The notes: generated by a model not told the origin, from the sequence alone. A stretch of 64,000 bases of DNA from Micromonospora chaiyaphumensis (GCF_900091435.1 NZ_FMCS01000001.1:619512-683511); one strand, 5' to 3'; numbered from the stretch's first letter, positions 50,823 through 59,648 are shown. Numbers and translations: made by a program.

Positions 50823-52238
50823 ATGGGTTTTCGGCATGCGCCGGTCCGGCGACCGGTCCTCATCCGCTCCGCGGCCGGCTCGGAACGCGTCGAGCTGTTC
50901 CTCCTCAGCGCCATGCTCTGCATCGGGCTGACCCGCGCCGTCCTGGCGGCGGCGGACTATCCCCGGGTCGGCTCGGGCGGCCTGCATGTGGCGCACGTGC
51001 TCTGGGGCGGGCTGGGCATGCTGGCCGGTCAACTGCTGTCGCTGCTCTTCCTCGGTCCCCGGATCGCGCGGCTCGCCGCCGTGGTCGGCGGGGTCGGGTT
51101 CGGGCTGTTCATCGACGAGGTCGGCAAGTTCGTCACGGCGGACAACAACTACTTCTACGAGCCGGTCGCCGCGATCATCCACGGCACGGTCGTCCTCGTC
51201 TGGCTGGTGGTCCGCCTCGGCGTGCACCGCCGCCCGCTCACCGACGAGGAGCGCCGGGTCAACCGCCTGCACGACCGGATCACCACCTCGCCGGACGACC
51301 CGGAGGCGGCGCCGGTGCGGAGGTTCGCCGGGCTGCCGCTGGCCCGGCTCGCGACCGGCGCGGCCCTGCCGTCCGCGCCGGCCGTCCTCACGGCGACCGC
51401 CGTGTTCGTGGTGTTCGGGCTGGGCCGGCCGCTCGTGCTGCTGACCCGGGAGCCGACCCTCGCGCACCAGGTGCACGCCGCGGCGGCCGCCGCAGCGGTG
51501 CTGCTCACCGCCCTCGGGCTGGCCCGCTGGCGGGCCGGGCGACGGCGGGCCTCGCTGCGACTCGCGGCCGCCGCACTGGTCCTGCACCTGCTGGTGGTGC
51601 AGGTCTTCTGGCTGCTCGACCACGAGTTCGCGGGCTTCCCGCTGGTGCTCGTGAACCTGCTGCTGCTCGTGCGGGTCCGCATGCTGCCCGGTGGCGGGTC
51701 AGCGCCCGACCGAGCCGGGACGGGCCGGCCCCGGCCGGTGCCCGAGGGCCAGGCGCACGGCCTCGTCGGGTGTGGCCGCGTGGACCGGGCCGTAGACCGG
51801 CTCGCCGCGGGCGTCCACGACGCGCCAGCCGCCGAGCACCACCACCGGGATCCCGCCGCGCCGCATCGCCAGCGCCACCTCGCTGAGCGTCCCCCAGGAG
51901 CCGCCCACGGCGATCACCGCGTCCGCGCTCCACACCAGGACGGCGTTTCGGGCCTGGCCCATGTTGGTCACCACCGAGGCGGACAGCTCGGCGGGGGCGG
52001 GGACAGTGCCGTCGTCGGGGCGTACCCCGATGACCAGGCCGGACCGGTCGCGGACGCCGGCGGCGACCGCGGCCATCACCCCGCCGCCTCCGCCGCAGAG
52101 CACGGTGACCCCGCGCTCGGCCAGCAGCTCACCCACCCGCCGGGCCTGCGCCATCTCCTCCGGCGTCGCCTCCGCCGGCCCGCACACCGCCACCTGCACC
52201 CCGCCATTGTCCCGGCACCGCGGCCGCCGGCCGCATGA
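50823..52238 (+). CDS. Polytopic membrane protein with run-on over the antisense LOG-like gene
   Basis: The first ~295 codons (to about 51710) encode a membrane protein with six or seven hydrophobic helices (about 25-45, 55-75, 82-105, 115-130, 180-205, 215-235 and 245-285). The segment FIDEVGKFVTADNNYFYEP carries acidic residues next to a helix. No stop follows until 52238, so the frame continues across the complete convergent LOG-like gene, giving a His/Gly/Ala-rich tail that looks non-native. The real C-terminus is probably near 51710; a lost stop codon would explain the extension. Family not recognised. Confidence 0.6.
   Translation: MGFRHAPVRRPVLIRSAAGSERVELFLLSAMLCIGLTRAVLAAADYPRVGSGGLHVAHVLWGGLGMLAGQLLSLLFLGPRIARLAAVVGGVGFGLFIDEVGKFVTADNNYFYEPVAAIIHGTVVLVWLVVRLGVHRRPLTDEERRVNRLHDRITTSPDDPEAAPVRRFAGLPLARLATGAALPSAPAVLTATAVFVVFGLGRPLVLLTREPTLAHQVHAAAAAAAVLLTALGLARWRAGRRRASLRLAAAALVLHLLVVQVFWLLDHEFAGFPLVLVNLLLLVRVRMLPGGGSAPDRAGTGRPRPVPEGQAHGLVGCGRVDRAVDRLAAGVHDAPAAEHHHRDPAAPHRQRHLAERPPGAAHGDHRVRAPHQDGVSGLAHVGHHRGGQLGGGGDSAVVGAYPDDQAGPVADAGGDRGHHPAASAAEHGDPALGQQLTHPPGLRHLLRRRLRRPAHRHLHPAIVPAPRPPAA
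51699..52199 (-). CDS. TIGR00725/LOG-like (SLOG cluster 4) Rossmann protein
   Basis: A 166-residue nucleotide-binding Rossmann protein: VQVAVCGPAEA at the start, VLCGGGGGVMAAVAAGV, GQARNAVLVWSADAVIAVGGSWGTLSEVALAMRRG split across two strands. Relatives include LOG phosphoribohydrolases and molybdenum cofactor carriers, but the PGGxGTxxE motif of LOG enzymes is altered to GGSWGTLSE. GTG start at 52199 (52193 also possible). Confidence 0.78.
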   Translation of the reverse strand: MQVAVCGPAEATPEEMAQARRVGELLAERGVTVLCGGGGGVMAAVAAGVRDRSGLVIGVRPDDGTVPAPAELSASVVTNMGQARNAVLVWSADAVIAVGGSWGTLSEVALAMRRGGIPVVVLGGWRVVDARGEPVYGPVHAATPDEAVRLALGHRPGPARPGSVGR

Positions 52239-52274
52239 TCGACGGATCCGGTACGGCTGGGCTAGCGTGCGGGC

Positions 52275-52976
52275 ATGGGATCGACGGTGACCGAAGCGAC
52301 GGATCCGTGGTGCCTGCGCCCCGGTGAGGCCGGCGAGCTGCTGCGGGGGCACCCGTGGCGGCGGTTCGTGGTGCTGGGCGACAGCGTGGCCGAGGGCATG
52401 TGCGAGCCGGTCGACGGCTACCCCGACCTCCAGTGGGCCGACCGGATCGGCGCCGAGCTGCGCGCCGTGCGGCCCGAGCTGGCGTACCGGAACCTGGGCC
52501 GGCGCGGGCTGCGGGCGCACGAGGTGCGGGCGACCCAGTTGGCGCCGGCGCTGGAGTTCGCGCCGGACCTGGCGCTGGTGGTGTGCGGCGGCAACGACGC
52601 GTTCCGCCCCGCGTACGACCCGGAGGCCGTGGACGCCGAGCTGGCCGCGATGGTCACCGCGCTCCAGGGCGCCGGGGCGGACGTCATCACGGTCGGCATG
52701 TTCGACGTGTCGCACAGCCCGGCGGTGCCCGACCCGCTGCGAGCCGGCCTCGGCGAGCGGATGCGTCAGCTTTCCTCCCACACCGGGCGGCTGGCGCGGC
52801 GGCTCGGCACGCTGCACGTCCACCTCACCGACCACCCGCTCGTCGCGGATCCGTCCCTGTACAGCAGCGACGGCCGCCACGGCAGCGCCCGTAGCGACGC
52901 CGTGGCGACGGCGGAGACCCTCCGGGTGCTCAACACCCACCTGCGCCCCACCCCCGGCGCGCCCGGCTCGCGTTGA
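52275..52976 (+). CDS. Cytoplasmic SGNH/GDSL-type hydrolase ending inside a palindromic repeat
   Basis: A 233-residue SGNH hydrolase with block I VLGDSVAEG, block II NLGRRG, block III CGGNDAF, and a C-terminal HxxDH-like region LHVHLTDHPL. No signal peptide. The last codons are CGT TGA: the final Arg codon and the stop lie in the left arm of palindrome copy C. Substrate unknown. Confidence 0.85.
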   Translation: MGSTVTEATDPWCLRPGEAGELLRGHPWRRFVVLGDSVAEGMCEPVDGYPDLQWADRIGAELRAVRPELAYRNLGRRGLRAHEVRATQLAPALEFAPDLALVVCGGNDAFRPAYDPEAVDAELAAMVTALQGAGADVITVGMFDVSHSPAVPDPLRAGLGERMRQLSSHTGRLARRLGTLHVHLTDHPLVADPSLYSSDGRHGSARSDAVATAETLRVLNTHLRPTPGAPGSR

Positions 52977-53032
52977 TCAAGAGGTTTGCGTCCGGAACCG
53001 GGCTCCGGATGACGCAAACTTCTTGATCAACG
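52971..53032. repeat. Dispersed palindrome, copy C, forming the stops of two convergent genes
   Basis: Arms 52971-52992 and 53011-53032 match at 21 of 22 positions when inverted; the left arm begins CGTTGATCAAGAGGTTTGCG. The 18-nt spacer contains an inner CCGGA/TCCGG pair. CGTTGA at each outer end provides the last Arg codon and TGA stop of the SGNH gene (plus) and the TetR gene (minus). A bidirectional terminator role is likely. Confidence 0.92.
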
Positions 53033-53728
53033 CGGCGAGGGGGGCGGGTCGGTTGTCAGGAGGCCGGTCAGGAGGCTGCGCAGGGTGCGTTCGAAGAGGT
53101 CCTCGGCGGGCGGGGCGGACGGGGGTTCGGCGAACGCGGCGGCCAGGTGCGGGTACGCCGCCAGGTCGACGTGGTCGAACGTGACCGTGCCGGCGGCCGC
53201 CGCGCTGCGGGCGAACAGTGACACCACGCCGGTGACCATGGCGATCGCCTCGAACTTGGCGGCCACCCCGGCCGGGACCGGCCGCAGCAGGCCCAGGCAG
53301 GCGTCGAAGTGCGCGACGGTGTTCGGCCCGGGGACCGTGGGCCGGGTGATCGCGTCGGGCAGCCACGGGTGGCGCCGATAGAGCGCCAACTGGCGGCGGG
53401 CCAGCACCAGGAACCGGTCCTGCCAGCTCCCGTCGTCCGCCGGATACGGCCGCAGCTCGCCCACGCACCGGTCGACCATGAGATCGAGCAGGTCGTCCCG
53501 CGAGGACAGATGCCGGTAGAGCGAGCCGCCGGCCATCCCGAGCGCACCGGCGACCGCGCGCATCGACACGGCGCCCAGCCCGTCGGCGTCGGCCAGCGCG
53601 ACGGCCGCCGCGACGATCTCGTCCCGGCTGTGCGTCGGCGCGGGACCGCGGGCGCCACGCTGCGGCCGGGTCCAGATCGACCGTCCGGCGGAGTCGCCGT
53701 CGGCCGGATTCCTCGGTGCGCCGCTCAC
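53027..53728 (-). CDS. TetR-family transcriptional regulator
   Basis: A 233-residue regulator. The N-terminal helix-turn-helix reads EIVAAAVALADADGLGAVSMRAVAGALGMAGGSLYRHL (about 37-74), followed by SSRDDLLDLMVD and a ligand-binding domain like TetR_C regulators. The GTG at 53728 is chosen because it gives the usual N-terminal arm; no clear Shine-Dalgarno precedes it, so the mRNA could be leaderless. It is divergent from an alpha/beta hydrolase that is its probable target. The stop lies in palindrome C. Confidence 0.88.
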   Translation of the reverse strand: MSGAPRNPADGDSAGRSIWTRPQRGARGPAPTHSRDEIVAAAVALADADGLGAVSMRAVAGALGMAGGSLYRHLSSRDDLLDLMVDRCVGELRPYPADDGSWQDRFLVLARRQLALYRRHPWLPDAITRPTVPGPNTVAHFDACLGLLRPVPAGVAAKFEAIAMVTGVVSLFARSAAAAGTVTFDHVDLAAYPHLAAAFAEPPSAPPAEDLFERTLRSLLTGLLTTDPPPSPR

Positions 53729-53746
53729 CACACCACTGTAAACTGC

Positions 53747-53764
53747 AAACAGCGTTCGCGGTTT
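53747..53764. promoter_or_regulatory. Candidate TetR operator
   Basis: AAACAGCG (53747-53754), TT, CGCGGTTT (53757-53764): 7 of 8 positions pair. It lies between the tetR-like start (53728) and the hydrolase start (53787). Confidence 0.5.
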
Positions 53765-53786
53765 AGCGGGGTCGAAGGGAGCGGTC

Positions 53787-54617
53787 ATGCAGCGGATCAC
53801 GGCACCGGACGGCGCGGGAATCGTCCTGCACTCGAGGGGCAGCGGCCCGGATCTCGTGGTGGTGCACGGGGGCGGGGTCACCGCCCACGAATACCGACGG
53901 CTCGCCGCCAGGCTCGCCGACCGGTTCACCGTGCACCTCTACAACCGGCGGGGCCGGGCGGACGCCGCGCCGCGCCGCGAGCCGTACACGGTGGAGCAGG
54001 AGATCGACGACCTCGGCGCGGTGCTCGCGCACACCGGCGCCCGCCGGGCCATCGGGCACAGCTACGGCGCGTTCGTCGTGCTGCGGGCCGCGCTCCGGCT
54101 GCCGCTGGACCGCATCGCGCTCTACGACACCCCGCTCCGCCTGGCCGGGCACGGCCTGCCGACGGCGTTCCTCGGCCCGGCCGAGGAGGCGGTCCGGGCC
54201 GGGAACACCGCGCGGGCACTCGCCATCGTGGGCGCCGCCGTCAACCCGCAGTCCCCGGCGTCGAAGCTGCCGCTCGGCGTGCGGACCGCGATCTGCCGGG
54301 CGTTCCTGCGCACCGAGGTCGGGCGGACCATGGGCGGCCTGGTGGGGATGACGCTGGTCGAGTCGCGGCAGGTCCAGGCGCACGAGGGACCCGCCGACGA
54401 GTACGCCGCGATCACCGCCGAGACGCTGCTCATCAGCGGCGCCAGGGCCGCGCCCTACTTCACCGAGATCAACGACCGCCTGGCCGCGGTCATCCCCCGG
54501 GCCCGGACCCTGCGCGTCCCCGGCAGCCCCCACAACGGCATCGCGGTGGCACCCCCGGCGCTGATCAACCCCCTCGCCAGCTTCTTCACCGCCCCGACCA
54601 CCCGGCAGGCTTCCTGA
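53787..54617 (+). CDS. Alpha/beta-fold hydrolase
   Basis: A 276-residue hydrolase. The oxyanion region is VVVHGGGVTAHEY and the nucleophile elbow GHSYGA; the terminal His is in SPHNGIAV. It begins immediately as a cytoplasmic enzyme. The divergent TetR regulator and the operator between them suggest induction by a small molecule. Ends 16 bp before the convergent ATP-grasp-like gene. Confidence 0.87.
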   Translation: MQRITAPDGAGIVLHSRGSGPDLVVVHGGGVTAHEYRRLAARLADRFTVHLYNRRGRADAAPRREPYTVEQEIDDLGAVLAHTGARRAIGHSYGAFVVLRAALRLPLDRIALYDTPLRLAGHGLPTAFLGPAEEAVRAGNTARALAIVGAAVNPQSPASKLPLGVRTAICRAFLRTEVGRTMGGLVGMTLVESRQVQAHEGPADEYAAITAETLLISGARAAPYFTEINDRLAAVIPRARTLRVPGSPHNGIAVAPPALINPLASFFTAPTTRQAS

Positions 54618-54633
54618 TCACCGCGGGCAGGGG

Positions 54634-55989
54634 TCAGTCGGTCAGGAGGATGCCGGTCATGAGGACACCTCGCGCCAGGTTGAGGACCTCCTCGCAGCCG
54701 GGGTAGCCCACCCGGGCCAGGGCGCCGGAACCGGTCCTGCCGAAGAGGTACGGGGCGAGGCTGTAGGGAACCTCGGCGGTCACCGTCTCGCCGGTCTCGA
54801 TCTGCACGAAGTCCATGGCCACCCGGTCCGCCTCGTGGTAGCGCTGGAGGATGTTGCCGCCCGCGTCGATGGCGGCGCGGACGCCGTCCTCCCACGCGAC
54901 CGGGCTCATGGCCCGGCCGATCAGCACCCCGTGCCCGGCCGAGCCGCCGGCCGGCTTGGCGACCAGGTCCGCCTGCTCGGCCAGGGCGCGGTCGAGCTGG
55001 TCGGCGGTGAGCGCCACGGTGTGCGGGACGTACCGGCGGATCAGCGCCCGGTCGGCCTCGGGCAGCAGGTCGAGGTCGGCCCAGAGCCAGGCGTAGTTCA
55101 GCTTGTTGCTGAGCAGCCAGGCCGCGCTGCTGACGAACATCGGCAGGGTGCCGGCCGCGAGGGCGCCGGCCACCGCGTCCAGGCCGGAGCTGGGGGTGAC
55201 CCGGTTGGGGACGAACAGCCGGAACAGGGCGTCCACCGGGGCGCCGCCGACCACGAGCCGGCGCTGCTGGTCCAGGGTGGCGCCGCGGACGGGCGCGATG
55301 ACCAGGTCGATGCCGAAGCGCTTCGCCTGGTCGGCCAGCGGCGAGAGAATCCGGATGAAGGTGTCCGGGTCGTCCAGGCCGGGGTATTCGGCGTCGAAGT
55401 CCATGAGCAGCGCCACCCGGGCGCCGTCGGGCAGGCCGAGGGTGTCGCGGATGGCCACGAACCGCTGGTCGAGCAGGGACGGCGCGGGGCGCACCGGCAG
55501 CCCGTCGAGCAGGCCGTGCTCGCGGTAGAGCTCGGCGTACCGGTAGATGACCGTGTCGGCGTCGAAGCCGCCGCCGAGGCTGCTGTCGATGTTGTACTCC
55601 ACGATGCACGGCACGCCGCCGGAGAACAGCACGTCCGGCCGGTACGCGGCGAGCAGCCCCTCGTGCAGCGGCTCGTCCTCGTCGAGCAGCCGGGTCTCCC
55701 CCACCGGCACGTCGAGCAGCCGGCGCAGCTCCCCGGCGGTGCGGGCCCGCCGCCCGCAGGCCTCCAGGATGAGCTGGGCGATCCGGTCGCAGACCTCGTT
55801 CAGCTCGCGGAACGCGTCGGCCGTGAGCACCGGCGGGCGGGCCAGCCGCCACTGCTTGTTGTACGTGGCCCGGCCGTGGAAGATCTTCTCCCAGGCGCCG
55901 GCGCCGGCCGCCACCATCGCCGTACGGGTCGGCTCGGGCAGGTCGGTCCACGCCTGCCCGGCGGGCGGCCACGGGTAGTTCGGGTCCAT
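54634..55989 (-). CDS. ATP-grasp-like ligase, last gene of the hmaS operon
   Basis: A 451-residue protein. The C-terminal half has ATP-grasp features: VAKPAGGSAGHGVLIGR (glycine-rich loop with a Lys), then a strand-linker NILQRYHEAD. The middle part has VEYNIDSSLGGGFDADTV and LLMDFDAEYPG, seen in permuted ATP-grasp proteins. Such enzymes join a carboxylate to an amine through an acyl-phosphate. It starts 3 bp after the E1 beta stop, so it belongs to the operon. A role in forming an amide or ester in the product is inferred; substrate unknown. Confidence 0.65.
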   Translation of the reverse strand: MDPNYPWPPAGQAWTDLPEPTRTAMVAAGAGAWEKIFHGRATYNKQWRLARPPVLTADAFRELNEVCDRIAQLILEACGRRARTAGELRRLLDVPVGETRLLDEDEPLHEGLLAAYRPDVLFSGGVPCIVEYNIDSSLGGGFDADTVIYRYAELYREHGLLDGLPVRPAPSLLDQRFVAIRDTLGLPDGARVALLMDFDAEYPGLDDPDTFIRILSPLADQAKRFGIDLVIAPVRGATLDQQRRLVVGGAPVDALFRLFVPNRVTPSSGLDAVAGALAAGTLPMFVSSAAWLLSNKLNYAWLWADLDLLPEADRALIRRYVPHTVALTADQLDRALAEQADLVAKPAGGSAGHGVLIGRAMSPVAWEDGVRAAIDAGGNILQRYHEADRVAMDFVQIETGETVTAEVPYSLAPYLFGRTGSGALARVGYPGCEEVLNLARGVLMTGILLTD

Positions 55990-55992
55990 CGT

Positions 55993-56958
55993 TCATCCGT
56001 CCTTACAGGTCAGTTGGATGGCGGCGGTGAGCTGGTCGCGGCCGGGTTGCACGGCCCGGTCCAGGGCGGGCGCGAAGGGCAGCACGGCGCCGTCCGGGCG
56101 GGTGACCCGGCGAGGCGGCGCGGCGAGCGGGACCCGCTCGACGACGGTGGCGATGATCTCGCCGGCGATCCCGCAGGACCGGTTGGAGTCGTCCACCACC
56201 ACGAGGCGCCCGGTGCGGGACACCGAGTCGAGCAGCCCGTCCCAGTCGAACGGGTACAGCGTGCGCGGGTCGAACACCTCCACCGAGACCTGGCCGGCCA
56301 GTTCCTCGGCGACGGCCAGGGCGTCGTGCACCAGGTGCCCGACGGCGACCACCGTGACGTCGGCGCCCGGGCGGCGCACGACGCCCCGGCCCAGCGGCAC
56401 CGGGGCGAGGTCGGTGACGTCGGCCCGCGCGTCGAGCGCGCCGGCGGGGGCGAACACGACCACGGGGTCGTCGCAGCGGATCGCCGAGACCAGCAGCCCG
56501 TACGCGTCGGCCGGGGTGGCCGGCACCACGGTGGTCACCCCGACGTGGGCGAACAGGCCGTACGGGTGGTCGGAGTGCTGCCCGGCCCAGCCGGTGCGGG
56601 AGCCGGAGCCGGGCACCAGGTAGGTGACCGGCACCGCGCACTGGCCGCCGGTCATCAGCGGGAACTTGTGGGCGTGGTTGACGATCTGCTCGAAGACCAG
56701 GAACAGCAGCGAGGGGATCTGGAACTCGATCACCGGCCGCGCCCCGGCCAGCGCGGCGCCGGTGGCGAAGCTGGTGAACGCCTGCTCCGACAGGGGCGTG
56801 TCGAGGACCCGATCCGGGCCGAACTTCTTGAGCAGGCCGGTGGTGACGTTGGCGGCCGCGACCCGGATGTCCTCGCCGAGCAGGAAGACCGACTCGTCGC
56901 GGGTCATCTCGTCGGCCAGCGCCCGGGTGAGCGCCCTGCGGTAGGAGAGCCGGGGCAT
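55993..56958 (-). CDS. 2-oxoacid dehydrogenase E1 beta subunit, cluster paralogue
   Basis: A 321-residue E1 beta: LSYRRALTRALADEM, VFLLGEDIRVAAANVTTGL, DTPLSEQAFTSFATGAALAGARPVIEF, HSDHPYGLF, and a C-terminal transketolase domain. It is distinct from bkdB in the same window and closer in pattern to pyruvate/acetoin-type or PglC-like E1 proteins. ATGA overlap with E1 alpha. There is no E2 or E3 gene nearby. Comparable orphan E1 pairs occur in phenylglycine clusters (PglB/PglC of pristinamycin). Confidence 0.88.
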   Translation of the reverse strand: MPRLSYRRALTRALADEMTRDESVFLLGEDIRVAAANVTTGLLKKFGPDRVLDTPLSEQAFTSFATGAALAGARPVIEFQIPSLLFLVFEQIVNHAHKFPLMTGGQCAVPVTYLVPGSGSRTGWAGQHSDHPYGLFAHVGVTTVVPATPADAYGLLVSAIRCDDPVVVFAPAGALDARADVTDLAPVPLGRGVVRRPGADVTVVAVGHLVHDALAVAEELAGQVSVEVFDPRTLYPFDWDGLLDSVSRTGRLVVVDDSNRSCGIAGEIIATVVERVPLAAPPRRVTRPDGAVLPFAPALDRAVQPGRDQLTAAIQLTCKDG

Positions 56959-57929
56959 CAGCCACCTCCGGTCCGGGCGGTGAGCCCGCTGGCGTACAGG
57001 TGGTCGAGGGCCGTGGCGGGGTCGGGCGCGGGGCCGGCCAGCGCGAAATCGACCGCGGCGGTGAGGGTGGCCTCGACCTCCGCGTCGACCGCCGCGCGGA
57101 CCTCGGCGGGCAGCCGGTCGCCCTGGATGAGCACCGGATCCCGGAGGCGCGCGGCCGCCACCTCTTCGGGCGGGCGGTAGTCGAGGCGTACCCGGTGTTC
57201 GAAGGTGTGGTGGGCGTCGAACCGGTAGGTGCGGGCCTCGACCAGTTCGGGACCCCCGCCGGCACGCATCCGCGCGACGGCGGCGGCGGTGACGGCGCGT
57301 ACCTGCTCGGGGTCCTGGCCGTCGACGGCGGTCGCCGGCATGCCGAAGGCGGCGGCGCGGCCGGCGATGGTGCCGGCCACCGCGCCCTCGACCGGCATGG
57401 TGGTGGCGTAGCCGTTGTTCTCGCAGACGAACAGCACCGGCACCCGCCAGAGCGCGGCCAGGTTGAACGCCTCGAGGAGCATCCCCTCGTTGACCGCGCC
57501 GTCGCCGAAGAAGGTCGCCCCGACCACGTCGTCGCCGCGCCGCCGGCGCGCCCACACCGCTCCGGTGAGGATCGCGCCGGCGGCCCCGACGATGGCGTTG
57601 GCGCCGAGCACCCCGACGCCGAAGTCGGCGGCGTGCATCGACCCGCCCCGGCCGCGGTTGAGCCCGGTGACCCGGCCGCACAGCTCGGCGAGCATCCGGG
57701 CCGGGTCGGCGCCCTTGGCCAGCACGTGCCCGTGCCCGCGGTGGGTGCCGGTCACCAGGTCCCCGGCGGCGAGCGCCGCGCAGACGCCGGCGGCGACGCC
57801 CTCCTGGCCGAGGTACGGGTGGATGCCGCCGACGATCTCACCGGCGTCGACCAGCTCGATGGCCCGCTCCTCGAAGCGGCGGATGAGCCGGACCGTCCGG
57901 TAGAGCCGCACCGGGTCGGGACCGGTCAC
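56958..57929 (-). CDS. 2-oxoacid dehydrogenase E1 alpha subunit, cluster paralogue
   Basis: A 323-residue E1 alpha. The thiamine-diphosphate motif is [22 protein letters not shown]...VCENNGYA. It also has [15 protein letters not shown] and [11 protein letters not shown]. It is 67 residues shorter at the N-terminus than bkdA, like pyruvate/acetoin-type subunits. The GTG at 57929 overlaps the DUF3050 stop (GTGA). With the beta subunit it would decarboxylate a 2-oxoacid; 4-hydroxyphenylglyoxylate or 4-hydroxyphenylpyruvate are the candidates suggested by context. Confidence 0.88.
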   Translation of the reverse strand: MTGPDPVRLYRTVRLIRRFEERAIELVDAGEIVGGIHPYLGQEGVAAGVCAALAAGDLVTGTHRGHGHVLAKGADPARMLAELCGRVTGLNRGRGGSMHAADFGVGVLGANAIVGAAGAILTGAVWARRRRGDDVVGATFFGDGAVNEGMLLEAFNLAALWRVPVLFVCENNGYATTMPVEGAVAGTIAGRAAAFGMPATAVDGQDPEQVRAVTAAAVARMRAGGGPELVEARTYRFDAHHTFEHRVRLDYRPPEEVAAARLRDPVLIQGDRLPAEVRAAVDAEVEATLTAAVDFALAGPAPDPATALDHLYASGLTARTGGG

Positions 57930-58723
57930 GCCGGGCGGCCCTCCTTGATCGCGGCCAGGATGTCGTCCCAGAGCCGCGCCCGGGCGGCGAGCGCGGCGTT
58001 GACCGTGTCGGCACACTCCTGCCATCTGGTGTCGTCGTCGCCACAGAGGTCGGCGAGCATCTGCATGGCCATCGGGGTGTGCTGCTCGCCGTCAACCTCG
58101 ATGTGCCGCTCCAGGTAGTCGACGAACGTGTTGAGCCGGTTGCTGCGCTCGTTGACCGCCACGACCTGGGTGAACATCTCCGGGATGAGGTCCTCCCGGC
58201 CGAACGCGAAGGCGGCCGCCTGGCAGTGCACCGGGGTGCTCTCGATGATCCGCCAGGTGGTGACGGCGAACGCGGCCGAGGGCGCGGGCACGCCCGCCTC
58301 GGCCAGCGCCGCGGTGACCGGGCGGCCGGCGCGCAGCAGGTCGACCAGCCGGTCCACGGCTCCGGTGTCCGCGCCGGCCTCCCGCATGCCCCGCACGTAC
58401 AGCTCGAAGTGGCTGATGTAGCCGTCACCCAGCTCGTCGCTCTCCTCGACCATGACGATGTCGTTGATGAGGCGGCGGCTGCCGGTCGGGCCGGTGGGGA
58501 TCCACGGGACGGTCACGCAGGTGAGCTGGCGCTGCAACGACTTCAGCAGCGACATGAAGTCCCACACCGCGAAGACGTGGTGCTCCATGAACGTGACCAG
58601 CGCTTCGTGGGTGTCCAGGTTGGCGTAGAGGGGGTGCTTGACCACCACGTCGCGGCGGTCGGTCACCGCCCGCTCCAGCCGCTCGATGCCCGGGTGCGTC
58701 CTTCCCCAGTCGTACCGTGACAT
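57926..58723 (-). CDS. DUF3050 heme-oxygenase-like protein
   Basis: A 265-residue all-helical protein of the DUF3050 family, part of the heme-oxygenase-like fold that includes diiron oxidases. Possible metal ligands lie in [13 protein letters not shown] (about 45-57), [22 protein letters not shown] (about 89-110, split by a turn) and [16 protein letters not shown] (about 203-218). If it binds two irons it could cleave or oxidise an amino acid or fatty-acid-like substrate. The position between PhyH and E1 genes indicates a pathway role. Function not known. Confidence 0.78.
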   Translation of the reverse strand: MSRYDWGRTHPGIERLERAVTDRRDVVVKHPLYANLDTHEALVTFMEHHVFAVWDFMSLLKSLQRQLTCVTVPWIPTGPTGSRRLINDIVMVEESDELGDGYISHFELYVRGMREAGADTGAVDRLVDLLRAGRPVTAALAEAGVPAPSAAFAVTTWRIIESTPVHCQAAAFAFGREDLIPEMFTQVVAVNERSNRLNTFVDYLERHIEVDGEQHTPMAMQMLADLCGDDDTRWQECADTVNAALAARARLWDDILAAIKEGRPA

Positions 58724-58724
58724 G

Positions 58725-59648
58725 TCAGCCTCCCTGCGGGGCGCGGTCGCGCCAGATGACCGGGCAGAACTCGGGGTCCGCGTAGTCCGGCCGACCCTCG
58801 GGGGTGCGGCGGACCAGCACGTCGTGGTTGTAGGCGGCGAGCGTGCCGTCGGACAGCGGATACTCCCGCCAGGCGTTGGCGCCGTCCTGCAGGTGCAGCG
58901 AGATCGCCTGGCGGGGGCGGCCGCTGACGTTCGGGCCGCTGCCGTGGTAGACGCGGCAGTGGTGGAAGCTCATGTGCCCCTTCGGGATCACCATGGGCAC
59001 CTTGCGGATCTCCGCCTGGTTGTGCGCGGCGTTCTCGGCGAGCATCGCCTCCAGCTGGTCGCGGTCCCGGTCGGCGAAGTGCCGGACCACGGTGTCGTCG
59101 GCGCCGATCTCCCGCCACCGGTGCGAGCCGTCGACGATGGTGATGGTGCCCATCTCCTCGCCGCAGTCGTGGAACGGGATGAACGCGGTGAGCATGTTCT
59201 CCGAGGAGGAGGACGCCCAGTAGTGCTTGTCGAAGTGCCAGGGCACGATGTTGGACGGCTCGCCGGAGATCGGCGGCTTGTGGATGAGGGTGGACTGGAA
59301 GATCCGGATCTCGTCGGCCCGCGCGAGCCGGGCGGCGACCGCCCCGATCAGCGGCTTGCGGAGGATCCGGCCGAGGGCGTCGTGCTCGTGGTGCACGTAG
59401 TCGTTGTGCCGCTGCACGTCGCCCTTGGCGGGCTCCCAGTAGGCCAGCTTCGGCGGGCGGACGGGCAGCCGCCGGTCCCGCTCGCCGGCGTAGTAGCGGT
59501 CGGTCGCCGCCACGAGGGTGTCCACCTCGTCGTCGGTGAGCAGCTTCCTGCTCAGGTACCAGCCGTGCTCGGCGTAGTGCCGCACGTCCTCCTCGGACGG
59601 CAGCAGCGCCTCCTCCTCGGCGGTCAGCCCCGGATGTGTCGTGGTCAT
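58725..59648 (-). CDS. Phytanoyl-CoA dioxygenase (PhyH) family oxygenase
   Basis: A 307-residue Fe(II)/2-oxoglutarate oxygenase. The iron triad is His138, Asp140 (PWHFDKH) and His235 (RVYHGSGPN), with Arg246 placed to bind 2-oxoglutarate. The fold and length fit PhyH enzymes that hydroxylate amino acids, acyl groups or natural products. It lies 1 bp after the DUF3050 gene in the operon and its start overlaps the hmaS stop. Likely hydroxylates a pathway intermediate. Confidence 0.92.
   Translation of the reverse strand: MTTTHPGLTAEEEALLPSEEDVRHYAEHGWYLSRKLLTDDEVDTLVAATDRYYAGERDRRLPVRPPKLAYWEPAKGDVQRHNDYVHHEHDALGRILRKPLIGAVAARLARADEIRIFQSTLIHKPPISGEPSNIVPWHFDKHYWASSSSENMLTAFIPFHDCGEEMGTITIVDGSHRWREIGADDTVVRHFADRDRDQLEAMLAENAAHNQAEIRKVPMVIPKGHMSFHHCRVYHGSGPNVSGRPRQAISLHLQDGANAWREYPLSDGTLAAYNHDVLVRRTPEGRPDYADPEFCPVIWRDRAPQGG

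Noticed and set aside
55993..57929. A second branched-chain dehydrogenase
   Set aside because: The subunits differ clearly from bkdA/bkdB, E1 alpha lacks the long N-terminal segment, and no E2 follows.
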